From: Fidelibacterota bacterium
GTDB lineage: Bacteria; Fidelibacterota; UBA8477
NCBI GenBank assembly: GCA_021734045.1
Contig: JAIPJR010000065.1
Location: 1-14,349, forward strand
Direction of reading: 5' to 3'
Length of the DNA stretch: 14,349 nt
Shown: in pieces, positions 6,311-14,349 of the stretch
How positions within the stretch are numbered: position 1 is the first letter of the stretch
Layout: each line of letters opens with the position of its first letter
Position numbers and translations under genes: made by a program
Notes under the pieces: model-generated
What the model was told of the DNA's origin: nothing
Seen by the model: the letters and a program-made list of their open reading frames with translations, nothing else
Database searches by the model: none

Positions 6311-7558
6311 TCATTGCGCCGCGGGATTATTAACCAATACGGGCTGCACCCAGGCACATTCTTTCTCACCGGGCGTGCCCGGATCGGCCTTGGGTTTGGA
6401 GGAGATCACCTTTGCACGCACATAGAGCTCATCACCACGAATGGTATACACCGGGTGTTGACCCGTGGCGGAAAATCGCACAACACCGTGCTCTTCTGGT
6501 CGGTCGCGAAGGGTGACAATAAACTGCGTGGTGTAGATTACTTCGGGCTCGGGTTTAATGGAAAAGCCGTAAGTTTTCTCTGAATGATGAATGCTGTCTA
6601 ATGACACACCGGTGGAGGCATAGAAATCACCAACTTCCAGCGCGGCGATGAGATTTTCTGCAGATAATTCTGCGGCGTGGACCATGATCCAACCGCGGCC
6701 GGGATTGGCGGCACGGGAATTAAAACCAGAATAATGATGTGCATCATCCACTGCCAGGCCGTACATAATAGAACCGCCATTCAGGAGCCGCCGGGTGAGG
6801 ATATAATCCCACAGTTCATCCGTGCTGGCGTGGGTTTCGTCACCCGCATTATGCACCAATGGATGGCCATTATACACCTCGAAAAAATTGTCCCCCTCAA
6901 TCTGTGCCAGCTCCTCCGGGGAAATGGCATATCCAAAATTGGGATGATTGATGTGGGGCAGGATGGGTTCTCCTGTGGATTCGCGCTGAGCTCGGATGGC
7001 GTCCACATTATTCTGTAGGACCTCAATCACACTGTTCCCGTGTTGGGGTGGAATGTGGTGCTGAATATTGGTGGCATTTATGTGCAGTGGCTTTCTCTCA
7101 AAACGGTCGGTGAGCTCTTCGGCCTGGATGAGCAGGAATTTTCCAGGTTCTTCAAATATGGGCCGGTATTCGGCCAGTGTTTTTAGCCGTACACGCCAGA
7201 GTTCAGCATCACCGCCGCTCAGAGTGTCCGTAACCGGATGCACTTCTACCCATTGCTCCCCAAAAAGCTGCCAATAGTGCAGATACTGTTCATAACCGGT
7301 ACTATCCACCGTTATCCATTTTTCACCGTCGTGAAGGGTGTTGTGGTCTGATATGGCCAGAAAATGGTAACCCTGCTGTTTGTACCACCGGGTCACCACT
7401 TCCGGATAGTCATCACCATCACTCCAGAGTGAATGGGTGTGGAGATTGCCCTTGTACCACTGTCGGGTTGATTCGAGAGATTGGCCGGAACACGCCCAGA
7501 CAGCGAGAACCAGGAAGAGGAACCCCGGGATAGTTTGAATGACGGTTTTCTGCTGCAT
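6311..7558 (-). CDS. PHP-domain metal-dependent phosphoesterase-like lipoprotein
   Basis: A 415-residue protein from ATG 7558. Residues 1-22 form a signal peptide ending in AVWAC (Cys23), so it is probably an exported lipoprotein. The PHP metal site is well preserved: HTH (40-42), SDG (46-48), DHN (71-73), Glu147/148, HIN (159-161), HINH (202-205) and DDAH (271-274). PHP proteins bind up to three metal ions and usually hydrolyse phosphoesters; exported members have uncharacterised substrates. The C-terminal ~100 residues look beta-rich. The start is uncertain. ATG 7558 gives a clean signal peptide but has no SD. An in-frame TTG at 7615 has a GGAGAAGG SD and would add 19 residues, and the open frame extends to 7696. 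It is the first gene of the minus-strand operon. Confidence 0.86.
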   Translation of the reverse strand: MQQKTVIQTIPGFLFLVLAVWACSGQSLESTRQWYKGNLHTHSLWSDGDDYPEVVTRWYKQQGYHFLAISDHNTLHDGEKWITVDSTGYEQYLHYWQLFGEQWVEVHPVTDTLSGGDAELWRVRLKTLAEYRPIFEEPGKFLLIQAEELTDRFERKPLHINATNIQHHIPPQHGNSVIEVLQNNVDAIRAQRESTGEPILPHINHPNFGYAISPEELAQIEGDNFFEVYNGHPLVHNAGDETHASTDELWDYILTRRLLNGGSIMYGLAVDDAHHYSGFNSRAANPGRGWIMVHAAELSAENLIAALEVGDFYASTGVSLDSIHHSEKTYGFSIKPEPEVIYTTQFIVTLRDRPEEHGVVRFSATGQHPVYTIRGDELYVRAKVISSKPKADPGTPGEKECAWVQPVLVNNPAAQ

Positions 7559-7710
7559 GTTTTTCGGGTTGATGGTTGTTGCAGTTGCCGCAATAATAAG
7601 GATAAGAGTTTTCAATTCCCAATCTTCCTTCTCCGCGCGATTACAGCAGCGCTTTCCTGCTTGGGAATAGGGGCAATTGTCATAAATTCCAGGCAAAAAA
7701 AGTTATCACC
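7559..7710. promoter_or_regulatory. Divergent intergenic region between PHP and DUF481 genes
   Basis: This stretch separates two divergently transcribed genes and must hold promoters for both the minus-strand operon and the DUF481/SDR pair. No strong -35/-10 pair stands out. An SD-like GGAGAAGG on the minus strand (about 7624-7634) precedes TTG 7615 and may mark the true PHP gene start, in which case the regulatory region is only about 95 bases. Confidence 0.4.
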
Positions 7711-8466
7711 ATGCGAATTTCACGATTAGTCATCACTCTTTTACTGCTTTTAATTTTAGAAGTCCCATTATTATTTGGGCAGATTAATACGGAAAAATTG
7801 CGTCAATCGGAGTGGGATGAGGGTTGGAATGTGCGCCTGGGGCTGGATCTTTCCTTTCGGCGTGGGAATGTGGAGAAAAGTGACTATCTGCTGGATGGCG
7901 TACTGGGCTGGCGAAAGGGAAACCATCTGGTCTTCGGAAAAATTTTAGGTGAATTTGAAGACGCCGCCGGCAGTCAGATTTACAACGCTGCGTTTGCCCA
8001 CATGCGCTACAACCTGCATTTAAAAACCCCCATTACACCGGAAATTTTCACCCAGTACCAGTTTGATAAATCGTTAAAACTCAATACCCGGATTCTAATC
8101 GGTTCGGGGATTCGCCTGGAGGGGAACGTGGCGAAAAACCTCTACATGGCGTTTGGAACCGGGTACATGTGGGAGCAGGAAAATTATGAGCAGGATATTT
8201 CGCTAACCACGCCCCGCTGGACCAACTACCTGGTGGTGAACTGGGATCCCGAATTTCCCGTAAGTATTTCCAACACACTCTATGCTCAGCCGGCCTTTGA
8301 TGAATTTGGATTTATCCGGATTCTGGATGAAGGGGTTTTACGCGTGGATTTAAGCCGTCATATTGTGCTGCGAATGACGCTGAATTATCGCTACGACAGC
8401 GATCCCCTGTTCCAGTTACGCAAATACGATATCAGTCTTACCAATGGTCTCGAGGTCCACTTTTAG
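7711..8466 (+). CDS. DUF481 family outer-membrane protein
   Basis: A 251-residue protein with an N-terminal signal peptide (residues 1-23: MRISR, then a long Leu/Ile core ending LLFGQ). The remainder is a series of alternating polar/hydrophobic strands with many aromatic residues, for example the segments around 47-75 and 105-145, and ends in a terminal strand finishing in Phe (LTNGLEVHF). This is the pattern of an outer-membrane beta-barrel and of DUF481 proteins (YdiY-like, 'salt-induced outer membrane protein'). Function is unknown; a small barrel is expected. No SD precedes the ATG, unlike many neighbours. The SDR gene follows 29 bases after the stop, so the two are probably cotranscribed. 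Confidence 0.85.
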   Translation: MRISRLVITLLLLLILEVPLLFGQINTEKLRQSEWDEGWNVRLGLDLSFRRGNVEKSDYLLDGVLGWRKGNHLVFGKILGEFEDAAGSQIYNAAFAHMRYNLHLKTPITPEIFTQYQFDKSLKLNTRILIGSGIRLEGNVAKNLYMAFGTGYMWEQENYEQDISLTTPRWTNYLVVNWDPEFPVSISNTLYAQPAFDEFGFIRILDEGVLRVDLSRHIVLRMTLNYRYDSDPLFQLRKYDISLTNGLEVHF

Positions 8467-8495
8467 GACCGTGGTCAAAAGAAGGGGGTGCCACT

Positions 8496-9266
8496 TTGTT
8501 AACCCATCTCATTAATCTCACCGGACAGGTTGTGTTGATAACCGGGGGCTCCCGGGGAATTGGTGCGGCTGCGGCAAAAATATTTGCACAAGCCGGTGCT
8601 GATGTTGCCATTACCTGTTATAAAAATACCGATGCAGCCAAGACCGTGGCGGATCAGGTGGCGGAGATTGGCCGGCGGGCGATTATTCTCACCGGTGATG
8701 TGGCGGATGGCGCTGTAGCGAACCAGCATGTGGATTTAACGCTGGAGCAATTGGGGCGTTTGGATGTTTTGGTGAATAACGCAGGTATTTGGAATTACGC
8801 AACAACGGGTGAGACGCCGGTGGCGGTCTGGGATGAGCTCATAGCAATTAATCTGCGGGGCATGTTCAACTATTGCAACGCGGCGGTTCCGGTGATGCAG
8901 CGGCAGGCGGGCGGCAACATTGTGAATGTCTCCTCCACAGCCGGTCAGCGAGGCGAGGCGTTTCATAGTCATTATGCCGCCAGCAAAGGTGGGATGAATG
9001 CGTATACGAAATCCTTGTCCACGGAACTGGCACCCCACAATATCCGTGTGAACGCGGTGGCACCGGGTTGGGTGGATACGGAACTCAATGATGAGGTGTT
9101 CGCGGATCCGGAAAATAAGGAAACGATTCGTAGCAGTATTCCCCTGGGACGCATTGCGAGCCCGGAAGACATCGCGGCACCGATTGTTTTTCTGGCTTCT
9201 GAAATGGCGCGTCACATTACGGGTGAAATTCTGAATGTAAATGGTGGTGCGGTGCTCTGCGGGTAA
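8496..9266 (+). CDS. Short-chain dehydrogenase/reductase, FabG-like
   Basis: A 256-residue classical SDR that uses NAD(P)(H). The cofactor motif TGGSRGIG (16-23), NNAG (94-97), Asn119 and the catalytic Ser147-Tyr160-Lys164 set (VSS, then YAASK) are all present, followed by PGWVDT (190-195) and the C-terminal ITGEILNVNGG typical of FabG-like enzymes. The Arg20 in GGSRGIG is often seen in NADPH-preferring members. It could reduce 3-oxoacyl-ACP or another carbonyl; a housekeeping FabG normally sits with other fab genes, so a different substrate is likely. The start is TTG with a strong AAGGGGG SD (8482-8488) a few bases upstream; there is no early ATG. It ends the DUF481-SDR pair. Confidence 0.92.
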   Translation: MLTHLINLTGQVVLITGGSRGIGAAAAKIFAQAGADVAITCYKNTDAAKTVADQVAEIGRRAIILTGDVADGAVANQHVDLTLEQLGRLDVLVNNAGIWNYATTGETPVAVWDELIAINLRGMFNYCNAAVPVMQRQAGGNIVNVSSTAGQRGEAFHSHYAASKGGMNAYTKSLSTELAPHNIRVNAVAPGWVDTELNDEVFADPENKETIRSSIPLGRIASPEDIAAPIVFLASEMARHITGEILNVNGGAVLCG

Positions 9267-9561
9267 CCGTGGTATGTTTTGGACACAAGGGCGATTTTGA
9301 TGATGACCCTGAAAAATTGGGGTAAAAAGGGGTCACACTTTGAGGGATTTTTAAGCGGGATGTTTGCACCAAATATTGATAAATAACAACTATTAAGACT
9401 GTCTTGCAAGGTGACAAAAAATCTCTCCATTTCATATTGCACCCTGATTGGTTTCCGATTACTTTCGCGCGCAATGATTGCCCCGAGAGCAAGGCTGACA
9501 GACGATTCACTGGTGTTTCTGGAGCTGGTTCAGGCAAACCCAACCTATAAGGATCCCGGTT
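9267..9561 (+). promoter_or_regulatory. Intergenic region upstream of the act operon
   Basis: This 295-base gap between the SDR gene and actA has no convincing gene; a 60-codon GTG-started frame at 9411-9593 overlaps actA and lacks an SD. TGACCC (9304-9309) and GGGTCA (9330-9335) could pair across a 20-base loop but no T-run follows, so it is a poor terminator. GTGACA (9411-9416), a 17-base spacer and CATATT (9434-9439) form a weak sigma70-like promoter candidate for the act operon. The AAGGAT SD of actA is at 9549-9554. Confidence 0.35.
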
Positions 9562-10209
9562 TTGGCTCAGATTTTCCCCAAATGGACAAATAAGTTGCCG
9601 CCCGTGGTGGCTGCCACGGTTGTCGTTACACTAATCATGGTGGTTGGCTTTTTCTGGTGGTTTGGTTCGCCCAAATACACTGATGTGGGCTATCAACCTG
9701 TTCAGCCGGTTCCGTATAGCCATAAACTGCACGCCGGCGATTTGGGTATGGATTGCCGCTATTGCCACACCGGTGCGGAAAAATCGCCGGTGGCCATGGT
9801 TCCACCCACTCAAACGTGTATGAATTGTCATGTACTGGTTTTACCGGAGAGTGAAAAACTCCTGCCAGTGCGGGAGAGCTGGTCCACGGGAACCCCCATT
9901 CCCTGGGTGAAGGTTCACAAGGTTCCGGATTACGCCTATTTCGACCACAGCGCCCATTTGCGCGCGGGTGTGGGGTGTGCCAGTTGTCACGGCCGGATTG
10001 ATGAAATGGAAGTGGTGTATCAGGCCGAGACGCTTTCCATGGGCTGGTGCCTGGAATGCCATCGCGATCCGGATATGAGCCTGCGTCCCATGGATCAGAT
10101 TACCAACATGAGCTGGACGCCCCCGGCCGACCAGCGAGAATTCGCAGCCAAAGCCAAATCGGAGCGCAATATTAATCCGCCTACAAATTGTTCGGGATGT
10201 CACCGATGA
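9562..10209 (+). CDS. actA: Alternative complex III subunit ActA, pentaheme cytochrome c
   Basis: A 215-residue membrane-anchored multiheme cytochrome. One transmembrane anchor (about 15-35) precedes a periplasmic domain with five CXXCH heme-attachment motifs at 65-69, 86-90, 139-143, 163-167 and 210-214, as in ActA of Rhodothermus marinus. In ACIII, ActA takes electrons from ActB and passes them towards the mono-heme cytochrome subunit or a terminal oxidase. The motifs EKSPVAMVPPTQTCMNCH and FDHSAHLRAGVGCASCH are typical of the cytochrome c7/class III fold of this family. The start is TTG with AAGGAT seven bases upstream. Its TGA overlaps the actB ATG (10206-10209), indicating translational coupling. 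Heme attachment requires Sec export and the Ccm or Ccs system. Confidence 0.95.
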   Translation: MAQIFPKWTNKLPPVVAATVVVTLIMVVGFFWWFGSPKYTDVGYQPVQPVPYSHKLHAGDLGMDCRYCHTGAEKSPVAMVPPTQTCMNCHVLVLPESEKLLPVRESWSTGTPIPWVKVHKVPDYAYFDHSAHLRAGVGCASCHGRIDEMEVVYQAETLSMGWCLECHRDPDMSLRPMDQITNMSWTPPADQREFAAKAKSERNINPPTNCSGCHR

Positions 10210-13200
10210 GCAGGACAATGACGAAAGCATTAAAGCAGACTACGCCGTCCGGCAATAAAGCCTATTGGGCCAGCCTGGAACAGATAGAAAACACGCCGGA
10301 ATTTCATAAGATGGTTCAGCGGGAATTTCCCGAGGGTGCATCCGAACTGAATGATCCCATGTCCCGGCGCCGTTTCATTAATCTCATGGGTGCGTCAATG
10401 GCCCTGGCGGGATTGGTGAGTTGCCGGCGTCCGGTGGAGAAAATTATTCCCTACGTGGTGCAGCCAGAGGAGGTGACACCGGGGGTTTTGCAGCGCTATG
10501 CCACCACCATGCCCTTTGGTTTGAGTGCGTACGGTGTAACGGTGGAAAGTCATGAAGGTCGGCCAACAAAAATTGAGGGTAACCAGCTCCACCCGGCGAC
10601 TGAAGGTAGCGCCAATGCCTTTATGCAGGCTTCGATTTTGGGTCTGTACGATCCGGATCGCTCCCAACTGGTCAATCACAACGGACGGGATGCCACCTGG
10701 GAAGATTTCGTGGCGGCTTGGCGGAAATTGTATGATGACTATAAACGTACGGGAGGGAAAGGACTCGCCCTGCTGAGTGAATCTTTCGCTTCACCCACAC
10801 TGTATCGATTGAAAAAGGATTTCGAGCAGACCTTTCCCAATGCCACCTGGGTAACCTGGGAACCCCTGAGTGACGAAAATGCTTTTGCCGGAATGGAAGC
10901 TGCCACCGGTGAAGCCCAAATGCCGCTGTACGACTACGCCAAAGCGGATGTTGTTCTGTCGTTGGATGCGGATTTTCTACTTTTAGAGAGCGAAAACCTT
11001 TCCGCCTCCCGCGGTTTTTCCAACGGACGCCGTGTGGAAAAAGAGACAGACAAAATGAATCGTCTGTACGTCGTAGAGCCTGCTTTTACCATCACCGGCG
11101 GCATGGCCGATCATCGGCTGAGGCTGCAGGCGCGACAAGTGGGCGCCTTTACCGCCGCTCTGGCCGTTGAGTTGAGAAAATTAGGGTTGGATGTGGCTGA
11201 TGATTCCACATTGGGTGATTACGCAAAACACAATTTTGATAAGCGCTGGTTGAAAGCGCTGGCCCGGGATTTATTCAACAACCGCGGGAAAGGCCTGATC
11301 GTGGCCGGCCGGCGTCAACCCGCCCCGGTGCATGCCCTGGTTTTCGCGCTGAATCGTGCTCTGGGAAATGAGGGCAAAAGCGTAGCGTACCGGAAATTCA
11401 CCGATGCCGCCCTTCCCAGCACCAAAGCGCTGACTGATCTCACCGCATCCCTGCAAAAGGGTGCTGTGGAGACAGTGGTCATTCTGGGTGGAAATCCCGC
11501 TTACAACGCCCCGGCTGATTTGGCATTCGATAAAGCCCTGGGAAAAGCGAAGCATGTCATACATCTGGGTCATGGTATTGATGAAACCGGCAGTCTGGCT
11601 GAGTGGCATTTACCCCAGAGTCATTATCTGGAAAGCTGGGGCGATGCTCGATCTGCTGATGGCACATTGAGTGTCATACAGCCGCTGATTGATCCGCTCT
11701 TTGACAGCCGTAATGCCATTGAAGTGTTGGCGCTCATCAATACAGGCAGTCTGCCGAAAGCGTATGAGTTGGTGCGGGAAACCTGGCAATCGCTGGTGAG
11801 CGGACCGTTTGAAACAGCGTGGCGACGCGTGCTCCACGACGGTGTTTTGGTCGACTCTGCTGTGAAGACCAATCGTTCTGGTATGAGTCGAAATTTTTCC
11901 ACCTACCTGAGAAACAATCCGTTTCCCACCGACGCCGCTGATCCGGCGAGCATGGAGGTGGTTTTTGCTGCCTCGACCCATACTTGGGACGGTCGTTTTG
12001 CTAATATCGGCTGGTTGCAGGAATTGCCTGATCCCAACACCAAGCTGACCTGGGATAATGCGGCGCTTATGAGCCATTCCACGGCGGAAAAGCTGGGGGT
12101 GAAGAATGAAGACTTGGTATCCCTGACCGTGGATGGCCGACAGGTGTCGCTTCCGGTTTGGATTATGCCAGGGCAGGCTGACTGGACAATTGTTGTGGCG
12201 TTGGGGTTTGGTCGCACAAAAGCCGGTCGCATTGGTAATTATGTGGGGCAGAATACTTATCAATTACGCACGACGAAAGCGCTTCATTTTGCCGGTGGTG
12301 TGACGGTGACTCCCACTCGGGAAACCTATAAGCTGGCTTGTACCCAGGATTTTCACGGTTTAGATGCGGAACAACTGGCGTCTGAAACAATCCAGCAGCG
12401 ATTACCCACTATTATCAAGGAAGCTACGCTGGATCAATACCGTGCGCACCCGCATTTTGCAGAGCAGGAGCTGGAATTTCCCAATAACTCTATGTGGGAA
12501 GACTGGAAATATGACACCGGTTATCAATGGGGTATGTCCATTGACTTGAATGTGTGTACCGGGTGTAATGCCTGTGCCATTGCGTGCCAGAGTGAAAACA
12601 ATATTCCGGTGGTGGGCAAAGCGCAGGTGGCCAAGGGTCGTGAAATGCACTGGCTGCGGCTGGACCGTTACTATTCCGGCGATTTGGATGCACCGGAAAT
12701 GGTGTTCGAACCGGTTGGGTGTCAGCATTGCGAAATGGCACCCTGTGAGCAGGTCTGTCCGGTGGCCGCCACCAGTCACGACGAAGAAGGTCTTAATGTC
12801 ATGACCTACAATCGTTGCGTGGGTACCCGGTACTGCTCCAATAATTGTCCCTACAAAGTACGCCGGTTCAATTTCTTCAACTACACCAAGGACACCCCAG
12901 AAGTTGTGCGGATGGCCATGAATCCTGATGTAACGGTGCGCTTCCGCGGAGTCATGGAAAAATGTACCTACTGTCTCCAGCGTATTAATCGCGGTAAACA
13001 GATGGCCAAGAAGGAAAACCGGACGCTGCGTGATGGTGAGGTGGTGTCCGCCTGTCAACAGACCTGTCCCACGGACGCAATCGTTTTTGGGAATATCAAT
13101 GATCCTGACAGCCGGGTGAGTCAGTTGAAAAAGCAGAATCGCGATTTCGGCCTGCTGGCTGAATTAAACACGCGTCCCCGGACTTCCTATTTAGCCAAGT

Positions 13201-13247
13201 TGCGGAATCCTAATCCCGAGCTGGAACTTCCGGTTCATCAGGGTTGA
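10206..13247 (+). CDS. actB: Alternative complex III subunit ActB, molybdopterin-like/iron-sulfur fusion protein
   Basis: A 1013-residue periplasmic subunit carrying electrons from ActC to ActA. Residues about 20-73 are the extended Tat region of MoCo/4Fe-4S proteins (YWASLEQIENTPEF, EFPEGASE, then SRRRFINLMG at 53-62 and LVSC at 70-73), giving Tat export and possibly lipid anchoring. Residues about 80-730 resemble a molybdopterin oxidoreductase catalytic domain; family members carry no Mo cofactor. The C-terminal ferredoxin-like part has four motifs: Cys784/787/790/794, Cys839/842/847/851, Cys871/877/881 with Thr874 in the second position, and Cys920/923/950/954. This agrees with three [4Fe-4S] and one [3Fe-4S] cluster. 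ATG 10206 is chosen because it overlaps the actA stop; in-frame alternatives are 10197 and 10218. Confidence 0.95.
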   Translation: MSRTMTKALKQTTPSGNKAYWASLEQIENTPEFHKMVQREFPEGASELNDPMSRRRFINLMGASMALAGLVSCRRPVEKIIPYVVQPEEVTPGVLQRYATTMPFGLSAYGVTVESHEGRPTKIEGNQLHPATEGSANAFMQASILGLYDPDRSQLVNHNGRDATWEDFVAAWRKLYDDYKRTGGKGLALLSESFASPTLYRLKKDFEQTFPNATWVTWEPLSDENAFAGMEAATGEAQMPLYDYAKADVVLSLDADFLLLESENLSASRGFSNGRRVEKETDKMNRLYVVEPAFTITGGMADHRLRLQARQVGAFTAALAVELRKLGLDVADDSTLGDYAKHNFDKRWLKALARDLFNNRGKGLIVAGRRQPAPVHALVFALNRALGNEGKSVAYRKFTDAALPSTKALTDLTASLQKGAVETVVILGGNPAYNAPADLAFDKALGKAKHVIHLGHGIDETGSLAEWHLPQSHYLESWGDARSADGTLSVIQPLIDPLFDSRNAIEVLALINTGSLPKAYELVRETWQSLVSGPFETAWRRVLHDGVLVDSAVKTNRSGMSRNFSTYLRNNPFPTDAADPASMEVVFAASTHTWDGRFANIGWLQELPDPNTKLTWDNAALMSHSTAEKLGVKNEDLVSLTVDGRQVSLPVWIMPGQADWTIVVALGFGRTKAGRIGNYVGQNTYQLRTTKALHFAGGVTVTPTRETYKLACTQDFHGLDAEQLASETIQQRLPTIIKEATLDQYRAHPHFAEQELEFPNNSMWEDWKYDTGYQWGMSIDLNVCTGCNACAIACQSENNIPVVGKAQVAKGREMHWLRLDRYYSGDLDAPEMVFEPVGCQHCEMAPCEQVCPVAATSHDEEGLNVMTYNRCVGTRYCSNNCPYKVRRFNFFNYTKDTPEVVRMAMNPDVTVRFRGVMEKCTYCLQRINRGKQMAKKENRTLRDGEVVSACQQTCPTDAIVFGNINDPDSRVSQLKKQNRDFGLLAELNTRPRTSYLAKLRNPNPELELPVHQG

Positions 13248-13304
13248 TGGATTTTGATAGATAAAAAATGATGTGCATGAACTGACGAAGAGAAGGCTAT
13301 TCGT

Positions 13305-14349
13305 TTGAAAACCACTGTACCAAATCGCTCGCCCTCGGATGTGGCCATGGTGGCCGGGGTGGCGGAAGAAAAACCGTTGATTGCAGGTAACCAGACCTTT
13401 CATAGCGTTACCGAAAAAATCGCGGGCATTTTGGAGAAGAAGACGCCTACCGGTTGGTATCTGGCCTTTGCGGCGGCAGTGTCAGCACTGCTGTTGCTGG
13501 GCGGCAGCGTGGGGTATCTCTTTTGGGAAGGAACGGGCATCTGGGGACTCAACAACCCCGTTGGATGGGGTTGGGCGATTGTGAACTTCATATGGTGGGT
13601 CGGTATTGGTCATGCCGGTACGCTGATTTCAGCTATTCTCCACCTTTTGCGTCAACAGTGGCGTACCAGCATCAACCGATTTGCTGAGGCGATGACGCTG
13701 TTTGCAGTAATGTGTGCCCTGCTTTTCCCGGGTATCCATGTGGGTCGGGCCTGGATTCTTTACTACTTCTTTCCGGTTCCCAATCAAATGGCCATGTGGC
13801 CGAACTTCCGCAGCCCGCTGTTGTGGGATTTTTTCGCGGTGGGGACCTACTTTACGGTATCACTCCTCTTCTGGTACACGGGTTTAATTCCTGATCTGGC
13901 AACGCTGCGAGATCGTGCTAAAACAAAGGTGAAAAAAGTCGTCTTTGGATTTCTCTCCATGGGTTGGCGCGGCGGGAATCGCCAGTGGAAGCATTATGAA
14001 TTGGCTTATTTAATTCTGGCTGGCCTCTCCACACCATTGGTGCTGTCGGTGCACTCGGTTGTGAGCACCGATTTTGCCACCAGTATTTTACCGGGCTGGC
14101 ACACCACCATTTTCCCACCCTATTTTGTGGCTGGCGCAATTTTCTCCGGATTTGCCATGGTGATGACATTGGCGCTCATTGCGCGGAAAATCTTTGGTCT
14201 GCAGGACTTCATTACCATAAATCATCTGGAGAAGATGAATAAGATCATGTTGGTCACCGGTTCCATGGTGGGTTACGCCTACATCATGGAATTCTTTATT
14301 GCGTGGTACAGCGGAAATGAATTTGAAACCTTTGCCTTTATCAACCGAG
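13305..14349 (+). CDS. actC: Alternative complex III subunit ActC, NrfD-like (partial, C-terminus missing)
   Basis: The frame is open from TTG 13305 to the window end, 348 codons without a stop; the complete protein is usually about 450-480 residues. It is an NrfD/PsrC-family integral membrane subunit of ACIII that binds menaquinol. After an N-terminal cytoplasmic segment (1-50), transmembrane helices are seen near residues 51-72, 88-112, 127-147, 173-195, 230-250, 272-295 and 316-340. Family-typical segments include [18 protein letters not shown] (97-114), [23 protein letters not shown] and [15 protein letters not shown]. The start TTG has an AGAAGG SD eight bases upstream (13291-13296); the next in-frame ATG is 13347. 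It lies 57 bases after actB. actD, actE and actF are expected beyond the edge. Confidence 0.92.
   Translation, partial: MKTTVPNRSPSDVAMVAGVAEEKPLIAGNQTFHSVTEKIAGILEKKTPTGWYLAFAAAVSALLLLGGSVGYLFWEGTGIWGLNNPVGWGWAIVNFIWWVGIGHAGTLISAILHLLRQQWRTSINRFAEAMTLFAVMCALLFPGIHVGRAWILYYFFPVPNQMAMWPNFRSPLLWDFFAVGTYFTVSLLFWYTGLIPDLATLRDRAKTKVKKVVFGFLSMGWRGGNRQWKHYELAYLILAGLSTPLVLSVHSVVSTDFATSILPGWHTTIFPPYFVAGAIFSGFAMVMTLALIARKIFGLQDFITINHLEKMNKIMLVTGSMVGYAYIMEFFIAWYSGNEFETFAFINR

Noticed and set aside
9304-9335. Inverted repeat TGACCC/GGGTCA after the SDR gene as a terminator
   Set aside because: The stem is only 6 bp with a 20-base loop, and no T-run follows directly.
9411-9593. A 60-codon frame (GTG start) before actA
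   Set aside because: It lacks a spaced SD, overlaps the start of actA and shows no protein-like motif.
1-14349. Defence system, CRISPR array, phage or toxin-antitoxin locus
   Set aside because: I found no direct-repeat arrays and no nuclease, toxin or phage structural families; the PHP, GNAT and methyltransferase genes have no defence-type partners here.

Overview
The window looks like chromosomal DNA of a Gram-negative bacterium. It encodes exported and lipid-anchored proteins, an outer-membrane DUF481 protein, and the start of an alternative complex III (ACIII) operon. That combination, plus two promoter-like elements of the TTTG-N19-TA type, suggests the broad Bacteroidota/FCB assemblage (for example Calditrichota, Marinimicrobia or Ignavibacteria-like lineages). 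This placement is inference; no marker gene fixes it. Shine-Dalgarno (SD) sequences are clear in front of several genes, and TTG start codons are common. I see no tRNA, rRNA, CRISPR, insertion sequence or phage gene.

Left part (1-1178): two tandem copies of a small RRM RNA-binding protein gene on the minus strand, the first cut by the window edge. Each has the same long upstream region: a promoter-like element about 270-300 bases before the start, a conserved block at the inferred transcript 5' end, a divergent middle, and a conserved hairpin plus SD just before the start. A strong terminator (465-497) follows the complete copy, so the copies are probably separate transcripts.

Middle part (1179-7558, minus strand): a tight seven-gene run in the order PHP-domain lipoprotein, DUF4287/SRPBCC protein, SAM methyltransferase, GNAT acetyltransferase, TPR/beta-propeller lipoprotein, TPR/DUF1579-like exported protein, and CaCA Na+/Ca2+ antiporter. 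Several neighbours share 4-base ATGA stop/start overlaps. The two TPR proteins share an N-terminal module but have unrelated C-terminal domains. The joint role of these genes is unknown.

Right part (7711-14349, plus strand): a divergent DUF481 outer-membrane protein and a FabG-like SDR, then a gap of about 295 bases, then actA (pentaheme cytochrome c), actB (molybdopterin-like/iron-sulfur subunit with extended Tat region) and the N-terminal three quarters of actC (NrfD-like quinol-binding membrane subunit). ACIII oxidises menaquinol and passes electrons to cytochrome c or directly to an oxygen reductase. The remaining act genes, and perhaps an oxidase, should lie beyond the right edge.

Most of the content belongs to known families. 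The least ordinary features are the duplicated, structured leaders of the RRM genes and the domain-swapped pair of TPR proteins.
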